A stretch of 64,000 nt of DNA from Prionace glauca (GCA_037974335.1 CM075724.1:72410850-72474849), one strand, 5' to 3'; positions 23,301-34,359 are shown, counted from the first letter of the stretch. Translations and numbers: made by a program. The notes: a model not told the origin generated them from the sequence alone.

Positions 23301-26300
23301 CACACTTCATAATTATTTGCATTAAATTGCACTTGCCAGTTGTGACGCCTTTTCCTGTTCTATGAAGTACTGAAGTCTGCTGTTATTGTCATAATAGTGA
23401 CCAGTGTTGTAGGATTCATAATCTTCAAATTGTACTCCCATATCATGTAAAGAAATTGTCTTAATGTTGAACCCAGATCCAGTCAAAAACAACAATTTAC
23501 CACTGCCCACAATTACCTATAACTTAGCCAATAAAATATCTGAAGGGCCACAGTTCATCAAATCCCAAGTGGTTATTTAAACATAATATAAACATAAACA
23601 CCCCTTTATTTTGGTTCATAATACTTATTTTTCTTATTCATTCACAGAATGTCAATGTCATTGTTGAAGCTGTATTGGAACAGATTGCCTCGAGGCACAA
23701 ATATTTCTAGAAATCAAGTTTTCAAGTACTGCTGCCAGAGGTTGTCAGAGCCCCCAGCCTTTTCAGTATCCATCAGTTGTTTCTTGATATTGTATGAAAT
23801 AACCAATTTGGATCTGCACTAGAACCTGTGATGCTGGGGAATTCAGGGCAAGCCCAAATAAGTCCTCAGTTCAGATAAATGTTGTTTCAATCACTCAATC
23901 GTAGTATTTTGCACTGATAATTCTGTCAGCTCTGCATAATTGAGAATGGGGAACTTTGCTTATTTTCCTTTGTTTATTATTAATTATCACCACTATCAAT
24001 GATTGTGGCAGGACTACGGAGATTAGATCTGATTTATTTGTTTTGGGATCTCTCAGTTGTGTCTATCGTTTGCTTTTTTTCACTCTTGATATGTAACTGA
24101 AACTAGTTCTTTAGCATCATTATGTTTTCATCTCATTTGGATTGTTGCTCCTGATATTCCCTCCTGCACTCTTAACTAAATGAGGCTTGATCCCTGGGTT
24201 TGATTCCATTGGTATGATGGGGAAATGCCAAGCCCTGATGTTAAATATAATTCTGTTGCTAATGAAGCACAATACCCTATGGATTATATGCTCTGAGTTT
24301 TTGAGAATTAATTCATAGCATTGGGTATCATGGACAATGCCAGCATGTATTACCCATTCTTAATTACTATTGTGCAGGTGGTCTTGAGTTGCCTTCTTGG
24401 ATTGTTGTAGTCCATGAGGTGTAGGTATATGCATGGTGCTATTAGGGAGGGAGTTCCAGGACAATGAACTATCAACAGTGAACAAACAAAGATGTGCCTC
24501 AGGGATCTGTTTTGGGGCCACTGCTGTTTGTAATTTTTATTAATGATCTGGATGAGGGTATAGTTGGGTGGATTAGTAAGTTTGCTGATGACACCAAAGT
24601 CGGAGGTGTGGTAGATTGTGAGGAAGGGTGTCATAGTTTGCAGGATGACTTAGAAAGGTTGCAGAGCTGGGCTGAGAGGTGGCGGATGGAGTTTAATGTG
24701 GAGAAGTGTGAGGTAATTCATTTCGGTAGGAATAACAGATGTGTTGAGTATAGGGCTAACGGGAGGACTTTGAATAGTGTGGAGGAGCAGAGGGATCTAG
24801 GTGTATGTGTACATAGATCCCTGAAAGTTGGGAATCAAGTAGATAAGGTTGTTAAGAAGGCATACGGAGTCTTGGCGTTTATTGGTAGGGGGATTGAATT
24901 TAGGAGTCACAGCGTCATGATGCAACTGTACACAACTCTGGTGCGGCCACACTTGGAGTTTTGTGTGCAGTTCTGGTCCCCGCATTACAGGAAGGATGTG
25001 GAGGCTTTGGAGAGGGTGCAGAGGAGGTTTACCAGGATGTTGCCTGGTATGGAGGGGAGATCCTATGAGGAGAGACTGAGAGATTTGGGGTTGTTTTCGC
25101 TGGAAAGAAGGCGGCTAAGAGGGGATCTCATTGAAACATATAAGATGATTAGAGGTTTAGACAGGGTAGATAGTGATAGCCTTTTTCCTAGGATGGAGAA
25201 AGCTAGCACGAGGGGGCACGATTTTAAATTAAGGGGGGGTAGTTATAGGACAGATGTCAGGGGTAGGTTCTTTACCCAGAGGGTGGTGAGGGACTGGAAT
25301 GCCCTGCCAGCTGCAGTTGTAAATGCACCTAGTTTGGGGGCGTTTAAGAGATCTGTGGATAGGTTTATGGATGAAAAGGGATTGGTTTAGGCTAGTGGGT
25401 CATTGTTTTGTAACTGGTCGGCGCAACATCGTGGGCCGAAGGGCCTGTTCTGCACTGTAGCGTTCTATGTTCTATATTCTATGTTAAAGATATAATTCAA
25501 TGTTAGGTTAGGGATAGCTAGGAGGAGAACTTATAGGTGCTGCTCAGTCTGTTGAAAATCTATCTCATCCATCACAGTGATAGTGCTAGATAGCAATATG
25601 ACGACGGATGTCATCTTCACAAGGACTGTGCAGTGCTCATTTCCAATACTGATATGTACAGATACATCTGTGTTAGATGGTTTGTTCAGGCCAAGATGAT
25701 TTAGGATATTTTCCCCATATTAACTGCCTCATCATATGTTACCAACCCAGCCTTGTAGTTATGTCCTTTAGGACTCAATTAGCTCGAATTGAGGTGCTGG
25801 TTTCAAACCAGGTTTTCTGTCTATCATTGAAATCCCGCACCAGGATACATTGCCACAGGCAATTGGTGTTCATTGTGGAGGAATACTGATTCATCAGCTG
25901 AGGCAGGTGATAGGAGCTGTTATCAGTAGGAGGTTTCCTTGTCCATCTTTGTCTCAATACCATGAGACTTAATGGAGTCAGAAGTGAATGATGAGGACTC
26001 CTGGGGCAATTCTTTCTCCTGACTGAATATCACGCTGCTACTTCTGATGTGCCTGCTCCATAGTGGGACATGACATATCCAGGGATGGTGATGTCTGGAA
26101 CATTTCCTTCAAAAAATGATTCAGTGAGTATGACTATGTCAGGCTGTTGTTTGACTGGTCTGCGAGACAGCTCTCCAAATTTTGCCTCAAGCCCCAGATG
26201 TTAGTATGGATGACATTGCAGGGTCAATAAAGTTGGCTGTGCTGTTGTCAGTGTTTAATCAATGCTGAGTCGTCCATTCGGTTTAAGTCCTCTTTGACTT

Positions 26301-29300
26301 CCAAGCAGTTTGTTACAACTCTGTGACTTGCTCAAACATTTCAGAGAACATTTAAGAGAGAGCTTTGGGCCTGCAATGACATGTAGGCCAGATCAGGTTT
26401 CTTTTCCTAAAGGTGAAACATATCCGTATTTGTCACTAAATTAATTCCAAATTTTAATAACTTAATTTAAATTCCACCAGCTAGCTTGGTGGGGTTTGAA
26501 CCCACCCCCAGTGCATCAGCTTGGATATCTTGATTACTAGTGCAGTAATATTATCTGACACGGTTGGGATGTTTTCTCTTGTAAGTGAGTCCTGAGTTAG
26601 GGGAGACTGCTTTAAAATTAGGCACTGTCCTTTTAGGATGAAGATTAGCATCTTTATTTTTCTCCGTAAAACATTAACTCAGAAGGCCATTGAATATTTT
26701 AAAGATGGATGTGGATAGATTCTTGTTTGAAAAGGGAATCAAAGGTTATCGGGGTAAATGGGAATGCTGACTTCAAAACACAAACAGATCAACCACGATT
26801 AAATCACGGAGCAGGCTCGAGGGGCCAAATGGCCCACGTCTGCTCCTTTTTCATATGTCCATGCCAATACATAGCCACGTGTACCTGAACACAAATGACC
26901 GGAAATATTGAATGTTAGCTTTGTTTCAGAGGTTGATTATATTGAATTGAATAGTGTACTATTTTTATTCTACAATTCATTTAATTCTTACAGAAGGTCA
27001 GAACAGCAATGTTTTATTGATTTCTGCATCGGTAGGAGGCGGGGTCGTTCTCCTGATATTGGGTCTCACAATTGTGATACATTGTGTCACAAAGAAAAAT
27101 AATGGTAAGAAAGATTTTCTCCTTTTCACTCAAGTAAGCACAAATTTTAAAGAGGGAGGGAGAGCCAGGAGAAAAGTTCTGTTACAGGTAAAGGGGAAAT
27201 TGAGTTGTTTGCAACTGAACAATGCAAACAATATCCTGTCGCACAGAAGCAAGGATGATTGCTGATTATAGCCACTTGTCCCAATATTTGGTATACGTGT
27301 AATCTCTCACAGTCACTCCTGTTGGCTTCATTTATACAGATCAGGCTAGAGAGGTCAGTGATCCCCAAAGACATATCTGCAAATACGTAGCAAATGTCTT
27401 GTACACAATATCCTGGGTACAACAATAAGCATGAGGTTATATTTTAGGGCATTTAACTGGTGTGACACACCGCTGCAGGCTCAAAAGATTAATAAAAAAT
27501 GCCCTGAAAATCAATGATTGTCAAGTATTAAAGTTCTACAAAAGTGTCTAACCCAACACCAGACATTTAAGAGTCACAAGTAAAATGGCATCATTAGACA
27601 ATTCAATTGAATGCAATGAACTACATTTCTTTTTTTCAAATTACTTTGTTTCAATTGATTGGAACCTTAATAGGTCGAATAGTTCGGATGGGACACTTTT
27701 TGTACAGTGTGCAGGAACGTTTCCTGACACAATATATGAATAAACCGACAAGAGGTGGGGCCACATTGGACTTAATACTGAGTAATGAACTGGGCCAAGT
27801 GTTATATTTATTTGTGGGAGAGCACATTGGAGATAGTGACCACAATTTGATGTCCTTCATTATTGCAATGGAGAGGGATAGGGTCACATGGCAGGGCAAG
27901 GTTTATAATTGGGTTGGGGTAATTATGATGCAATTATGCAAGAGTTAGGGAGCATAAGATGGGAACAATAACTGTCAGGTATGGGCACAAATGAAAAGTG
28001 GAGCTTTTTCAAGGACCAAATACTGCATGTCCTTGATAGATATGTCCCTGGCAGGCAAGGAGGAAATGGCCAAATGAGGGAACCATGGTTCACAAAGGAG
28101 GTTGAATGTCTTGTCAAGAGGAAAAAGAAAGCATATGTAAGGATGAAAAAAACAAGGTTCAGTTGGGTCGCTTGAGAGTTACAATGTAGCTGGGAATGAG
28201 TTTAAAAAAAGGGCTTAGGAGAGCTAAGAGGAGGCATGAGAAGTCCTAGGCGGGTCAGACAAAGGAAAACTCCAAGGCTTTTTACTCTTATGTGAAAAAT
28301 AGAAGAATGACCAAGTTGAAGTTAGGGCCAATCAAGGATAGTAGCAGGAACTTGTACATGGAGTCAGAAGAGATAGGTAAGGTGTTGAATGAATGCTTTT
28401 CTTTAGTGTTCACAAAGGAGAGGAGCCATGTTTTTGAGGATGAGTGTGTGACACAGGCTGATAGAATGGAGAAGGTAGATGTTCTGAGGGAAGATGTATT
28501 GACAATTTTGAAAAACCTGCAGATTGATAAGTCCCCTGGGCCTGATGGGATACATCCTAGGATTCTTTGGGAGGCAAGGGATGAGATTGCCAAGCCTTTA
28601 GATTTGATCTTTGGGTCCTCACTGCCCACAGCGATTGTGTCAGAGGACTGGAGAGTGGTGAATGTTGTTCGTCTCTTCAAGAAAGGAAATAGGAATGACC
28701 TTGGTACTTATAGGCCAGTTAGTCTTACTTCGGTGGTTGGTAAATTAATGGAAAAATCTCCTGAGAGATAGGATTTATGACCATTTGGAAAGATGCAGTT
28801 TAATCCAGGATAATCATCACAGTTTTGTGAGGGGTAAGTTTGATTGAATTTTTTGGGGAGGTAACTAAGTGTGTAGTTGAAGGTAGAACAGTTGATGTTG
28901 TATACATGGATTTTTGATAATATTCCCCCTGGTAAGTGCATGAAGTAAGGAGGTGTGGGATAGCAGGAAATTTGGCCAATTGGATAAGTAACTGGCTATC
29001 TCATAGAGGACAGAATGTGGTGGTGGAGGAAAAAATTTCAGACTGGAGGCCAGTTACCAGCTGTGTACCACAGGGATCGGTACTGGGTCCTCTGCTTTTT
29101 GTGATTTTTATCAATCACTTGGCAGAGTGGGCTGAAGGATGGGTTAGTAAATTTGCTGATGACACCGAGGTTGGTGGAGTAGTGAATGAGGTGGAGGGTG
29201 CTTGTAGGCTGCAAAGAGATGCAGAGCTGGGCAGGAAAGTGACAGATGGAGTTTAAACCTGATAAGTGTGAGGTGATTCATTTTGGTAGGACAAACTTGA

Positions 29301-32300
29301 ATGCAGATTACAGGGTCAATGGCAGGGTTCTGAAGAATGCGGAGGAACAGAGAGATCTTGGGGTTCATATCCACAGACCTCTGAAGGTTGCCACTCAAGT
29401 AGATAGAGCCGTGAAGAAGGCTTATAGTGTGCCTTAGTATTTATTCACAGAGGATTTGAGTTTAAGAGCAGTGGGGTTATGCTGCAACTATACAGGACCT
29501 TGGTGAGACCACATTTGGAATATTCTGTACAGTTCTTGTCACCTCACTATAAGAAGGGTGTGAAAACATTGGAGAAAGTACAGAGAAGATTTATCAGGAT
29601 GCTGCCTGGTTTGGAGGGTAGGTCTTACGAGGAAAAGTTGAGGGAGCTGAGGCTTTTCTCTTTAGAGCGGAGGAGGATGAGAGGTGACTTGATAGAAGTT
29701 TATAAGATGATGAGGGGGATATAGAGAATGGACGTGCAGAGACTATTTCATCGGTGGATGTTGCTGTTACTAAGGGGCATAACTATAAGGTTCATGATGG
29801 GAGATGTAGGAGGGATGACTGAGGTAGATTCTTTACTCAGAGAGTGGAATGCACTGCCTGCTGTGATAGTGGAGTCGGACACTTCAGGAACTTTCAAGCA
29901 GTCATTGGATAGGCACATGGAGCACACCAGAATGATAGGGAGTGAGATAGCTTGATCTTGGGTTTGGACATAGCTCGGCACACCATCAAGGGCCAAAGGG
30001 TCTGTACTGTGCTGTACTATTCTATGTTCCATGTTCTAATTCATTTAGACACTAAAAATTTCCAATATTGAAGCAAAATATTCACGCAGTACGCACAGTG
30101 ATTAGCACTGCTACCTCACGACACCAGGAACCCAGGTTCAATTTCAAGCCTGGGTCATTTCCTATGTGGAGTTTGCACATTCTTCCATACCTGTGTGGAT
30201 TTCCTTCGGGTGCTCCGGTTTCCTATCACAGTCCAAAGATGTACAGGTTAGTTTGATTGACCCTGCTAAATTGACCTTAACATCAGGGGGATTAGCAGGT
30301 TGAATATGTGGGGTTAGGGGAGTGGGACCTGGAAGGGATTGTGTTTGGTGCAGACTCGATGGACTGAATAGCTTCCTTCTGAACTGTATGTATTTTATAT
30401 GTTGCAACACTGATGTAGTTAATATGTTTTTTTAAGCATTATGGGTATGGCATTAGATTTGTTTCTTTTAATTTGGGTGGAATTTTCCAAATCCTTCAGC
30501 CACTACTAGAGCCAATCACTCAGCGAGTGCTTTTATTGCAAAATCTGCTTTCGTTGTCTGCAATTTTACGTTGTTAGAACCATTGAGTGTAAAATTGTTT
30601 ATTCTGCTCATGCGATTTCCAAAGTAGACTCTCGCTGCACCGCCGGCATCAGAACAATTCACTTAGAAATTATGGAATTTTATAGTGCAGAAAGAAGCCA
30701 TTTGACCCATCAAGTCCACACCAACCACAATCCCACCCAGACTCTATCCCCACATATTTACATAGAACATAGAACACTACAGCACAAACAGGCCCTTCGG
30801 CCCACAAGTTGCGCCGATCACATCTATACCTACCAAGCCATAGAACTATCTGTAACTCCCAATCCCATTAGATCCTATATACTCATCCAGAAGTCTTTTA
30901 AAAGACCCCAGCCAGTTCGCCTCTACCACGATCGATGGCAGCCGATTTACCCACTAATCTATGCACCCCAAGACACCAAGGGCAATTCAGAATGGCCAAT
31001 CAAACTAGCCCGCACATCTTTGGACCGTGGGAGGAAATCAGAGCACACCCACGCATACACAGGTAGAATGTGCAAACTCCACACAGACAGTGACCTCAGT
31101 CGAGATTCGAACCTAGCTTCCTGGAGCTGTGAAGCAGCAATGCTATCCACTGTGCTCCTGTGCCGCCCTTCCTATTATCAAACCTGATTGGAAACCAAAC
31201 CTGCCAATTTATATTTTACATTGAATCTACAAGAAGTTTATTTCTAGGTTCAGTAATTGCACATTGTAAAGTCTTCAATAATTCCTAGGTATGCACAAAG
31301 TTGATGAAAGATGTCATTATCCGGAACAGCAGGTATGTTTCTATAATTCACTCTAATACATCGCAAGTATTACTATATACAAGTCGTGTAATCAATTTAC
31401 GGCAATAAATGTTTGTTTTATTCCATCGCTACACAAATTCATTCGAAGTAAAGCAATGCGAATTCTACATTTAAGTCATTTCCAATAGGTCAGAGATGCC
31501 TGAATTGTCTACCTGAATTGTAACTGTATCCGCTGGCTGCGAATAAGCATATTGCATAAAACTGAACATCCATTTTATTGAATAGAAAAAGAAAAAAGAC
31601 TACTTTATCTCTCTGTTCACAGCGAGCAATGCGATGGCCTATTCCTGCTCCTATTTCTTATGTTCTTATATTCTTATAAGACTTGGTCCACCCTCTGGGT
31701 GCTGGTGCCCGATGAATGGGACTCTGCCGGGGTACAATGGACAGTAGTGATTTCATTTAATTCTGGATTCAGGGGCTGCAAATTATGGGCTTATTCATAT
31801 CATTCTGCAGAGGAAGTACAGGACAAGAGGTTTTTTTTAAATTGTCTTTCGGTTCATTCAGGAAGCTGTCGAAATGTTGTCACCTTATTCTGCACCAGAT
31901 ACGACCAAATCCCGAAAAACTCCAAGACATCAAGAACAGACACCATGCATCCAGGTAAGACCGAGCAAAGAAACGGAATGCATAATTAACACGTGGCGTA
32001 TGGGAAAAACGTTTAATACTGCTTTACTACTTCTGTCTGCGTTAGCACTAATTCTGCAAGATACCCGCGATTATGTCAGTTAAAACTCCGTTTGGCTTCA
32101 GAGTCGCAAGATTGTAGGATATAGCCCAGTCAGAAGACTTGAGAGTAAAGTATAATTTGGCACTCTTGTGCATTATTGAGAGAAGTCTGCATTATCTGAA
32201 GTACCATATTTCAAAGGAGACGTTCGACTGAGATTCTAGTTATCTCAATTTGCAGTAGATTAGTCCTAAACTCCCTTCAGTTTAGAAGAATGAGATGGGG

Positions 32301-33153
32301 ATCTAATTGAAGTGTACAAGTTGCTAAAGGAGATCGATAAGGTCGAAGTGGAGAGGATATTTCCTTTTGTAGGGCAATCTAGAACAAAACGTCATAGTTT
32401 GAAGATAACGGGTAGCAAATTTAAAACAGAGACGAGGAGAAATTACGGGAGTCTGTGAAATTCACCTCTCAAGATTTTAATGGGATGTTGGGACGTTGAC
32501 TAAATTAAAGGAAGAAGTGGATACGTTTTTAATTCGTAATAGCTTGAAGGGTTATGGTGAACAGGCAGGAAAGTAAATTTTGAGGCCGAGATGAGATTAG
32601 CCATGACCATGTTAAAGGTGGAGCAGTTTCGAGGGCCTGAATTGCATTCCCCTGCTCTTAGTTCTTATCATTCTTATGCATGATTCATGTGATTCAATGG
32701 CATTATTTCGAAGGAGGGACGTTATCCTGTTTGTCTTAGTCAATAGCTTTGTTCCCCTTCACTAAAACAAATTATTAGGAATTTATTGCTATTTGTAGGA
32801 TCTTGCTCTGAGCAGATTGGCTGTTGTATTTCTCAACGAACAACAGTGGCTAACTGTACCATAACAAGCGTTTAAATGACTGCAAAACACGTCTCCGGGT
32901 CGGGAAATTCATTTTTTTTCTATTCTAATGAATTACAATAAAGTAAACTTGGAACTAATTATATTCCCAATCATTGATTTCACAGACCAAGCAAAGACTA
33001 CCCGATAATAAGCTGACGTACGCTGCTCTAGATATGATAGGGTCAAAGAAAACTTCAAAGCCAAATCATAAAGATAAAAGCACGGAATATGCTCAGCTAA
33101 AGACAGAAAAACAAAGAGCAGGTGTTATCTACGCCGAACCGAAAGCTACCTGA
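20247..33153 (+). CDS. Receptor 1: spliced V-C1-TM inhibitory immunoglobulin-superfamily receptor with ITIM tail (SIRP/NKp30/VJ-C1-like)
   Basis: Predicted type I membrane receptor of 372 aa. Exons are 20247-20316, 20488-20808, 22297-22608, 26994-27104, 31289-31332, 31862-31954 and 32986-33153, with GT/AG borders throughout and phases 1,1,1,1,0,0, summing to 373 codons including the stop. Order: leader 1-23; V domain with Cys51, Trp66, the D-x-G-x-Y-Y-C motif at 104-110 and a J-like strand (N-G-T-G-S-N-L-T-V, 121-129); C1 domain with Cys155, F-Y-P 160-162, Trp169 and Cys212; membrane segment about 241-263 without charge; tail with LTYAAL (327-332), TEYAQL (350-355) and VIYAEP (364-369). The first tail motif fits the ITIM consensus, which in known receptors recruits SHP phosphatases. 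The stretch LTYAALDM followed by a second tyrosine motif resembles the SIRP-alpha tail (family knowledge). SIRP usually has two C1 domains; this has one. Ligand and orthology are unknown. Confidence 0.82.
20488..20808 (+). CDS. Receptor 1 exon 2: V domain with J-like end
   Basis: The exon is 321 bases (phase 1 to 1), from the acceptor CCCATAG to the donor GTAAGT. It encodes a complete V domain: strand-B cysteine in VSFHC, strand-C NWWK, strand-F QDTGVYYC, and a strand G reading N-G-T-G-S-N-L-T-V. That G strand is like a fused J segment and resembles NKp30 and SIRP V domains. No recombination signal was noticed beside it, so it is a non-rearranging VJ exon. Confidence 0.88.
20809..21639. other. 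Receptor 1 intron 2, 5' half
   Basis: AT-rich intron sequence. No repeat or coding motif recognised. Confidence 0.4.
21640..22290 (+). mobile_element. Second SINE type, split by a LINE 3' scrap, ending against exon 3
   Basis: Recognisable parts are GTGAAAATCTCAAC, TGCACTGCCAGAGG, GATGAGTCATTAAGC, AAAATCCCATG, AGAGCAGGGGAGTT and CCAATATTTTCC. After the inserted scrap at about 22060-22140 it continues to TTTGGGACGTCC and TTATATAAATACCAGTCTTT. The tail resembles the L2-like LINE tails at 34360-34850 and 44120-44645. Its last bases form the pyrimidine tract of the receptor 1 exon 3 acceptor. Confidence 0.7.
22060..22140 (-). mobile_element. LINE 3' scrap, same family as 1922-3650
   Basis: It begins TTTGATTTGATTTGATT and reads CATACAGTGAAAAGTATT, matching the 3' end of the minus-strand LINE at 1922. 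Inserted into the SINE described above. Confidence 0.75.
22297..22608 (+). CDS. Receptor 1 exon 3: C1-set domain
   Basis: The exon is 312 bases, phase 1 to 1, acceptor TTCTAG and donor GTAAGA. Hallmarks of a C1 domain are visible: LTVLC, then SPFYP, FTWYKDG, and YTCLVFH (the C1 pattern Y-x-C-x-V-x-H). The acceptor pyrimidine tract appears to come from the tail of a SINE that ends against the exon. Confidence 0.87.
22700..23340 (-). mobile_element. Ancient LINE 3' region in receptor 1 intron 3
   Basis: On the minus strand, pieces such as the segment around CATGTAGCCGAAGGCCCTCA and CATTTGCATTAAATTGCAC fit the post-RT part of CR1-group LINEs. Heavily diverged; borders uncertain. Confidence 0.35.
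23341..24329. other. Receptor 1 intron 3, unrecognised part
   Basis: AT-rich intron of about 1 kb. No coding exon or repeat recognised. Confidence 0.35.
24330..26560 (-). mobile_element. Diverged LINE with endonuclease trace, split by a CR1 family E insertion
   Basis: The left part is 24330-24487 and the right part 25486-26560. On the minus strand, 25963-25775 shows PPTDNSSYHLP and VRDFND, matching the endonuclease region of a shark LINE also seen at 47110-48060. The right end (about 26430-26560) has a tRNA-like head (GGGGTTTGAACCCACC on the + strand). No long frame survives. Confidence 0.55.
24494..25485 (+). mobile_element. CR1 family E, 5'-truncated, open to the end, with AAAGAT target duplication
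   Basis: One open frame of 298 codons from GVPQG-type sequence (MPQGSVLGPLLFVIFINDL) through FADDTK to MDEKGLV and TAG. It ends in TTCTATG repeats. AAAGAT at 24488-24493 and 25486-25491 brackets the insertion. Nearly identical to the copy at 58581-59444. Lies in intron 3 of receptor 1, sense orientation. Confidence 0.9.
26570..26865 (+). mobile_element. Old CR1 family D-like 3' end
   Basis: It reads AAAATTAGGCACTGTCC, then AAGGGAATCAAAGGTTATCG, GAGCAGGCTCGAGGGGCC and CTGCTCCTTTTTCATATG. This is the usual family D ending in decayed form. Confidence 0.65.
26994..27104 (+). CDS. Receptor 1 exon 4: stalk and transmembrane segment
   Basis: The exon is 111 bases, phase 1 to 1, acceptor TTACAG and donor GTAAGA. 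After a short polar stalk comes VLLISASVGGGVVLLILG and further hydrophobic residues, then the stop-transfer TKKNN. There is no charged residue in the membrane, as expected for an ITIM receptor that needs no adaptor. Confidence 0.8.
27640..30036 (+). mobile_element. Diverged CR1 copy in receptor 1 intron 4
   Basis: It begins in the endonuclease (RGGATLDLILSNELGQV, GDSDHNLMSF). RT follows with LQIDKSPGPDGIHPRILWEA, YRPVSLTSVVGKLMEK, CVPQGSVLGPLLFVIF and FADDTE, then VQRRFIRMLPGLEG. Many stops and frame changes. It ends with TTCTATGTTCC. Older than families A-E. Confidence 0.85.
30083..30402 (+). mobile_element. tRNA-derived SINE
   Basis: Box A-like GCACAGTGATTAGCACTG and box B-like GGTTCAATTTC are followed by GTGGAGTTTGCACATTC, CAGTCCAAAGATGT and GGTGCAGACTCGATGG. 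Diverged copy of the 577-914 family, in receptor 1 intron 4. Confidence 0.8.
30672..31169 (-). mobile_element. tRNA-derived SINE split by a CR1 family B tail
   Basis: The SINE halves are 30672-30761 and 30945-31169. The second ends with the box A region and GTGCCGCCC on the + strand. The middle is a 183-base family B 3' end on the minus strand. ATTTAC stands at 30756-30761 and 30945-30950, consistent with a target duplication. Confidence 0.8.
30762..30944 (-). mobile_element. CR1 family B 3' tail inserted in a SINE
   Basis: On the + strand it begins ATAGAACATAGAACAC and runs through GCCCTTCGGCCC to TCTTTTAAAAGACCCC. Strongly 5'-truncated. The left joint shares a few bases with the target. 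Confidence 0.8.
31289..31332 (+). CDS. Receptor 1 exon 5: cytoplasmic
   Basis: A 44-base exon (phase 1 to 0) between the acceptor TTCCTAG and the donor GTATGT, encoding a short polar stretch. It is the one exon that converts phase 1 after the membrane exon to phase 0 for the next two. It is small and has no motif of its own, so support is mainly phase and splice sites. Confidence 0.55.
31628..31677 (+). mobile_element. CR1 family D tail scrap
   Basis: About 50 bases: GCGATGGCCTATTCCTGCTC, then TTCTTATGTTCTTATATTCTTAT. An extreme 5' truncation in receptor 1 intron 5. Confidence 0.7.
31862..31954 (+). CDS. Receptor 1 exon 6: cytoplasmic
   Basis: A 93-base exon (phase 0 to 0) with the acceptor TTCATTCAG and donor GTAAGA. 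It encodes 31 polar residues containing one tyrosine in LSPYSAP. It has no recognised motif. The strong splice sites and the length divisible by three support it. Confidence 0.6.
32270..32685 (+). mobile_element. Old CR1 family D-like 3' end
   Basis: Recognisable GTTTAGAAGAATGAGATGGG, GGAGAGGATATTTCC, AAGGGTTATGG and TTCTTATCATTCTTATG. Decayed copy in receptor 1 intron 6. Confidence 0.7.
32986..33153 (+). CDS. Receptor 1 exon 7: ITIM tail and stop
   Basis: The exon opens after TTTCACAG and runs 55 codons to TGA at 33151. It holds LTYAAL (consensus ITIM), TEYAQL (close to ITSM/ITIM, with Leu at +3) and VIYAEP (Pro where a hydrophobic residue is usual). The spacing LTYAALDM followed by TEYAQL about 20 residues later parallels the SIRP-alpha tail. 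No close polyadenylation signal was seen. The first clear AATAAA downstream is at 34896-34901. Confidence 0.82.
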   Translation, partial: TKQRLPDNKLTYAALDMIGSKKTSKPNHKDKSTEYAQLKTEKQRAGVIYAEPKAT

Positions 33154-33353
33154 TAATGGTCTGCAGTTCCTAATGCATGTTCGCTATGTCTATAGCGAAG
33201 GACCAGCCAATTACCATGACATCTAAAATCGACAAAGAAATAACTGTTCGGGGGAAAATTGTAGGGGTCCGTTTTAATAACAGGCAGCCTGGAGCCACAA
33301 GCATTAACTCAGAAGTGGTGACTACCCGTCACTGCTTTAAGAAGCTGTGGATG

Positions 33354-33573
33354 AAATGGTGGTGAATCTCTGCCCGTTGAAGTGGTGGAGGCTACCTCGC
33401 TAAATATTTTTAAGACGCGGGTTGATGGTTTTTTGATAAGAGAGGGGTTATGGGGAGAGGGCGGGAATGTGGAACTGAGCCACGGCAGATCAGCCATGAT
33501 CTTATTGAATGGCGGGGCAGGTTCGAAGGGCTAGATGGCCTACTCCTGCTCCTATTTCTTATGTTCTTATGAT
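33354..33573 (+). mobile_element. CR1 family D 3' end
   Basis: It runs from GTGGTGAATCTCTG through CCTCGCTAAATATTTTTAAG to TTCTTATGTTCTTATG, starting 200 bases after the receptor 1 stop codon. Possibly within its 3' UTR. Confidence 0.85.
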
Positions 33574-34019
33574 TGTAAAACCTCAAGTCCTGCCTGAACC
33601 GGCCACAGAACTGCAAGACCTAACATCCGATTGGTGTTGGCATTTGTATTCGGTATTTGCTGTTAATGTTGTTTGAGATTTGTGCAGATTAGAAAAGGGG
33701 TATGATGTAGCGCTCTTTCTGCGCTGATAAACCAGAGCCCGAAGATCTCGGATAAACCAGTAACCGGGTTACTTGAAAATTGGCACGAACAGCGATCCCT
33801 GGTGACAGATATAAATCCTCCTTGGACTGTAGCGCAAAACAGGTGGTAAGAATCGGCAACAGGTTTTCCTCCCCACTCGATTTTCGATTTAAGGATGAGA
33901 TAACATTCAAAGGAAATGTTAATACAAACGTGCAATGAATGAGCCAGAAAGAAACAACTAATGAGATATGATTTAGATTACGCTTTGCGCGAACTCAGCT
34001 GCTCCCACACTCCGCCACA
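33574..34019. other. 3' flank of receptor 1
   Basis: No repeat recognised; may include 3' UTR. No AATAAA seen in this stretch. Confidence 0.3.
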
Positions 34020-34205
34020 CTGAAATCATTTTCAAGTGTAATCAAAATTGACAGATTGGGAATGTCAGTAACAGCACAGCAGGATCCCGCAGATGTACAA
34101 TCAGCAGAGGTCTTTTTTGACAAATAACTATTGGCCGGGACACGAGGAGAACGTTGTTGTTCTTTTGCGGACAATGGAAATCCCATGGGTGCTCTGACAT
34201 AAATC
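34020..34205 (-). mobile_element. Second SINE type, partial
   Basis: The minus-strand copy corresponds to the middle of the SINE at 21640-22290: CTGAAATCATTTTCAAGTG, TATTGGCCGGGACACGAGGA and GAAATCCCATGGGTGCTCTG on the + strand. Confidence 0.5.
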
Positions 34206-34359
34206 CTTTCCTATCTACCCAGCGAATGGCTTGCAATTAACTTTCCCCTATCTCCTGCAGCAAAATATCTGGTGGCACCTAACATTGCCTGACTTCATCA
34301 TTGTCTCAGCTCATTTGCTGCAGACACATTCAATTATGCCTTTGATACCAGACTAGGCT

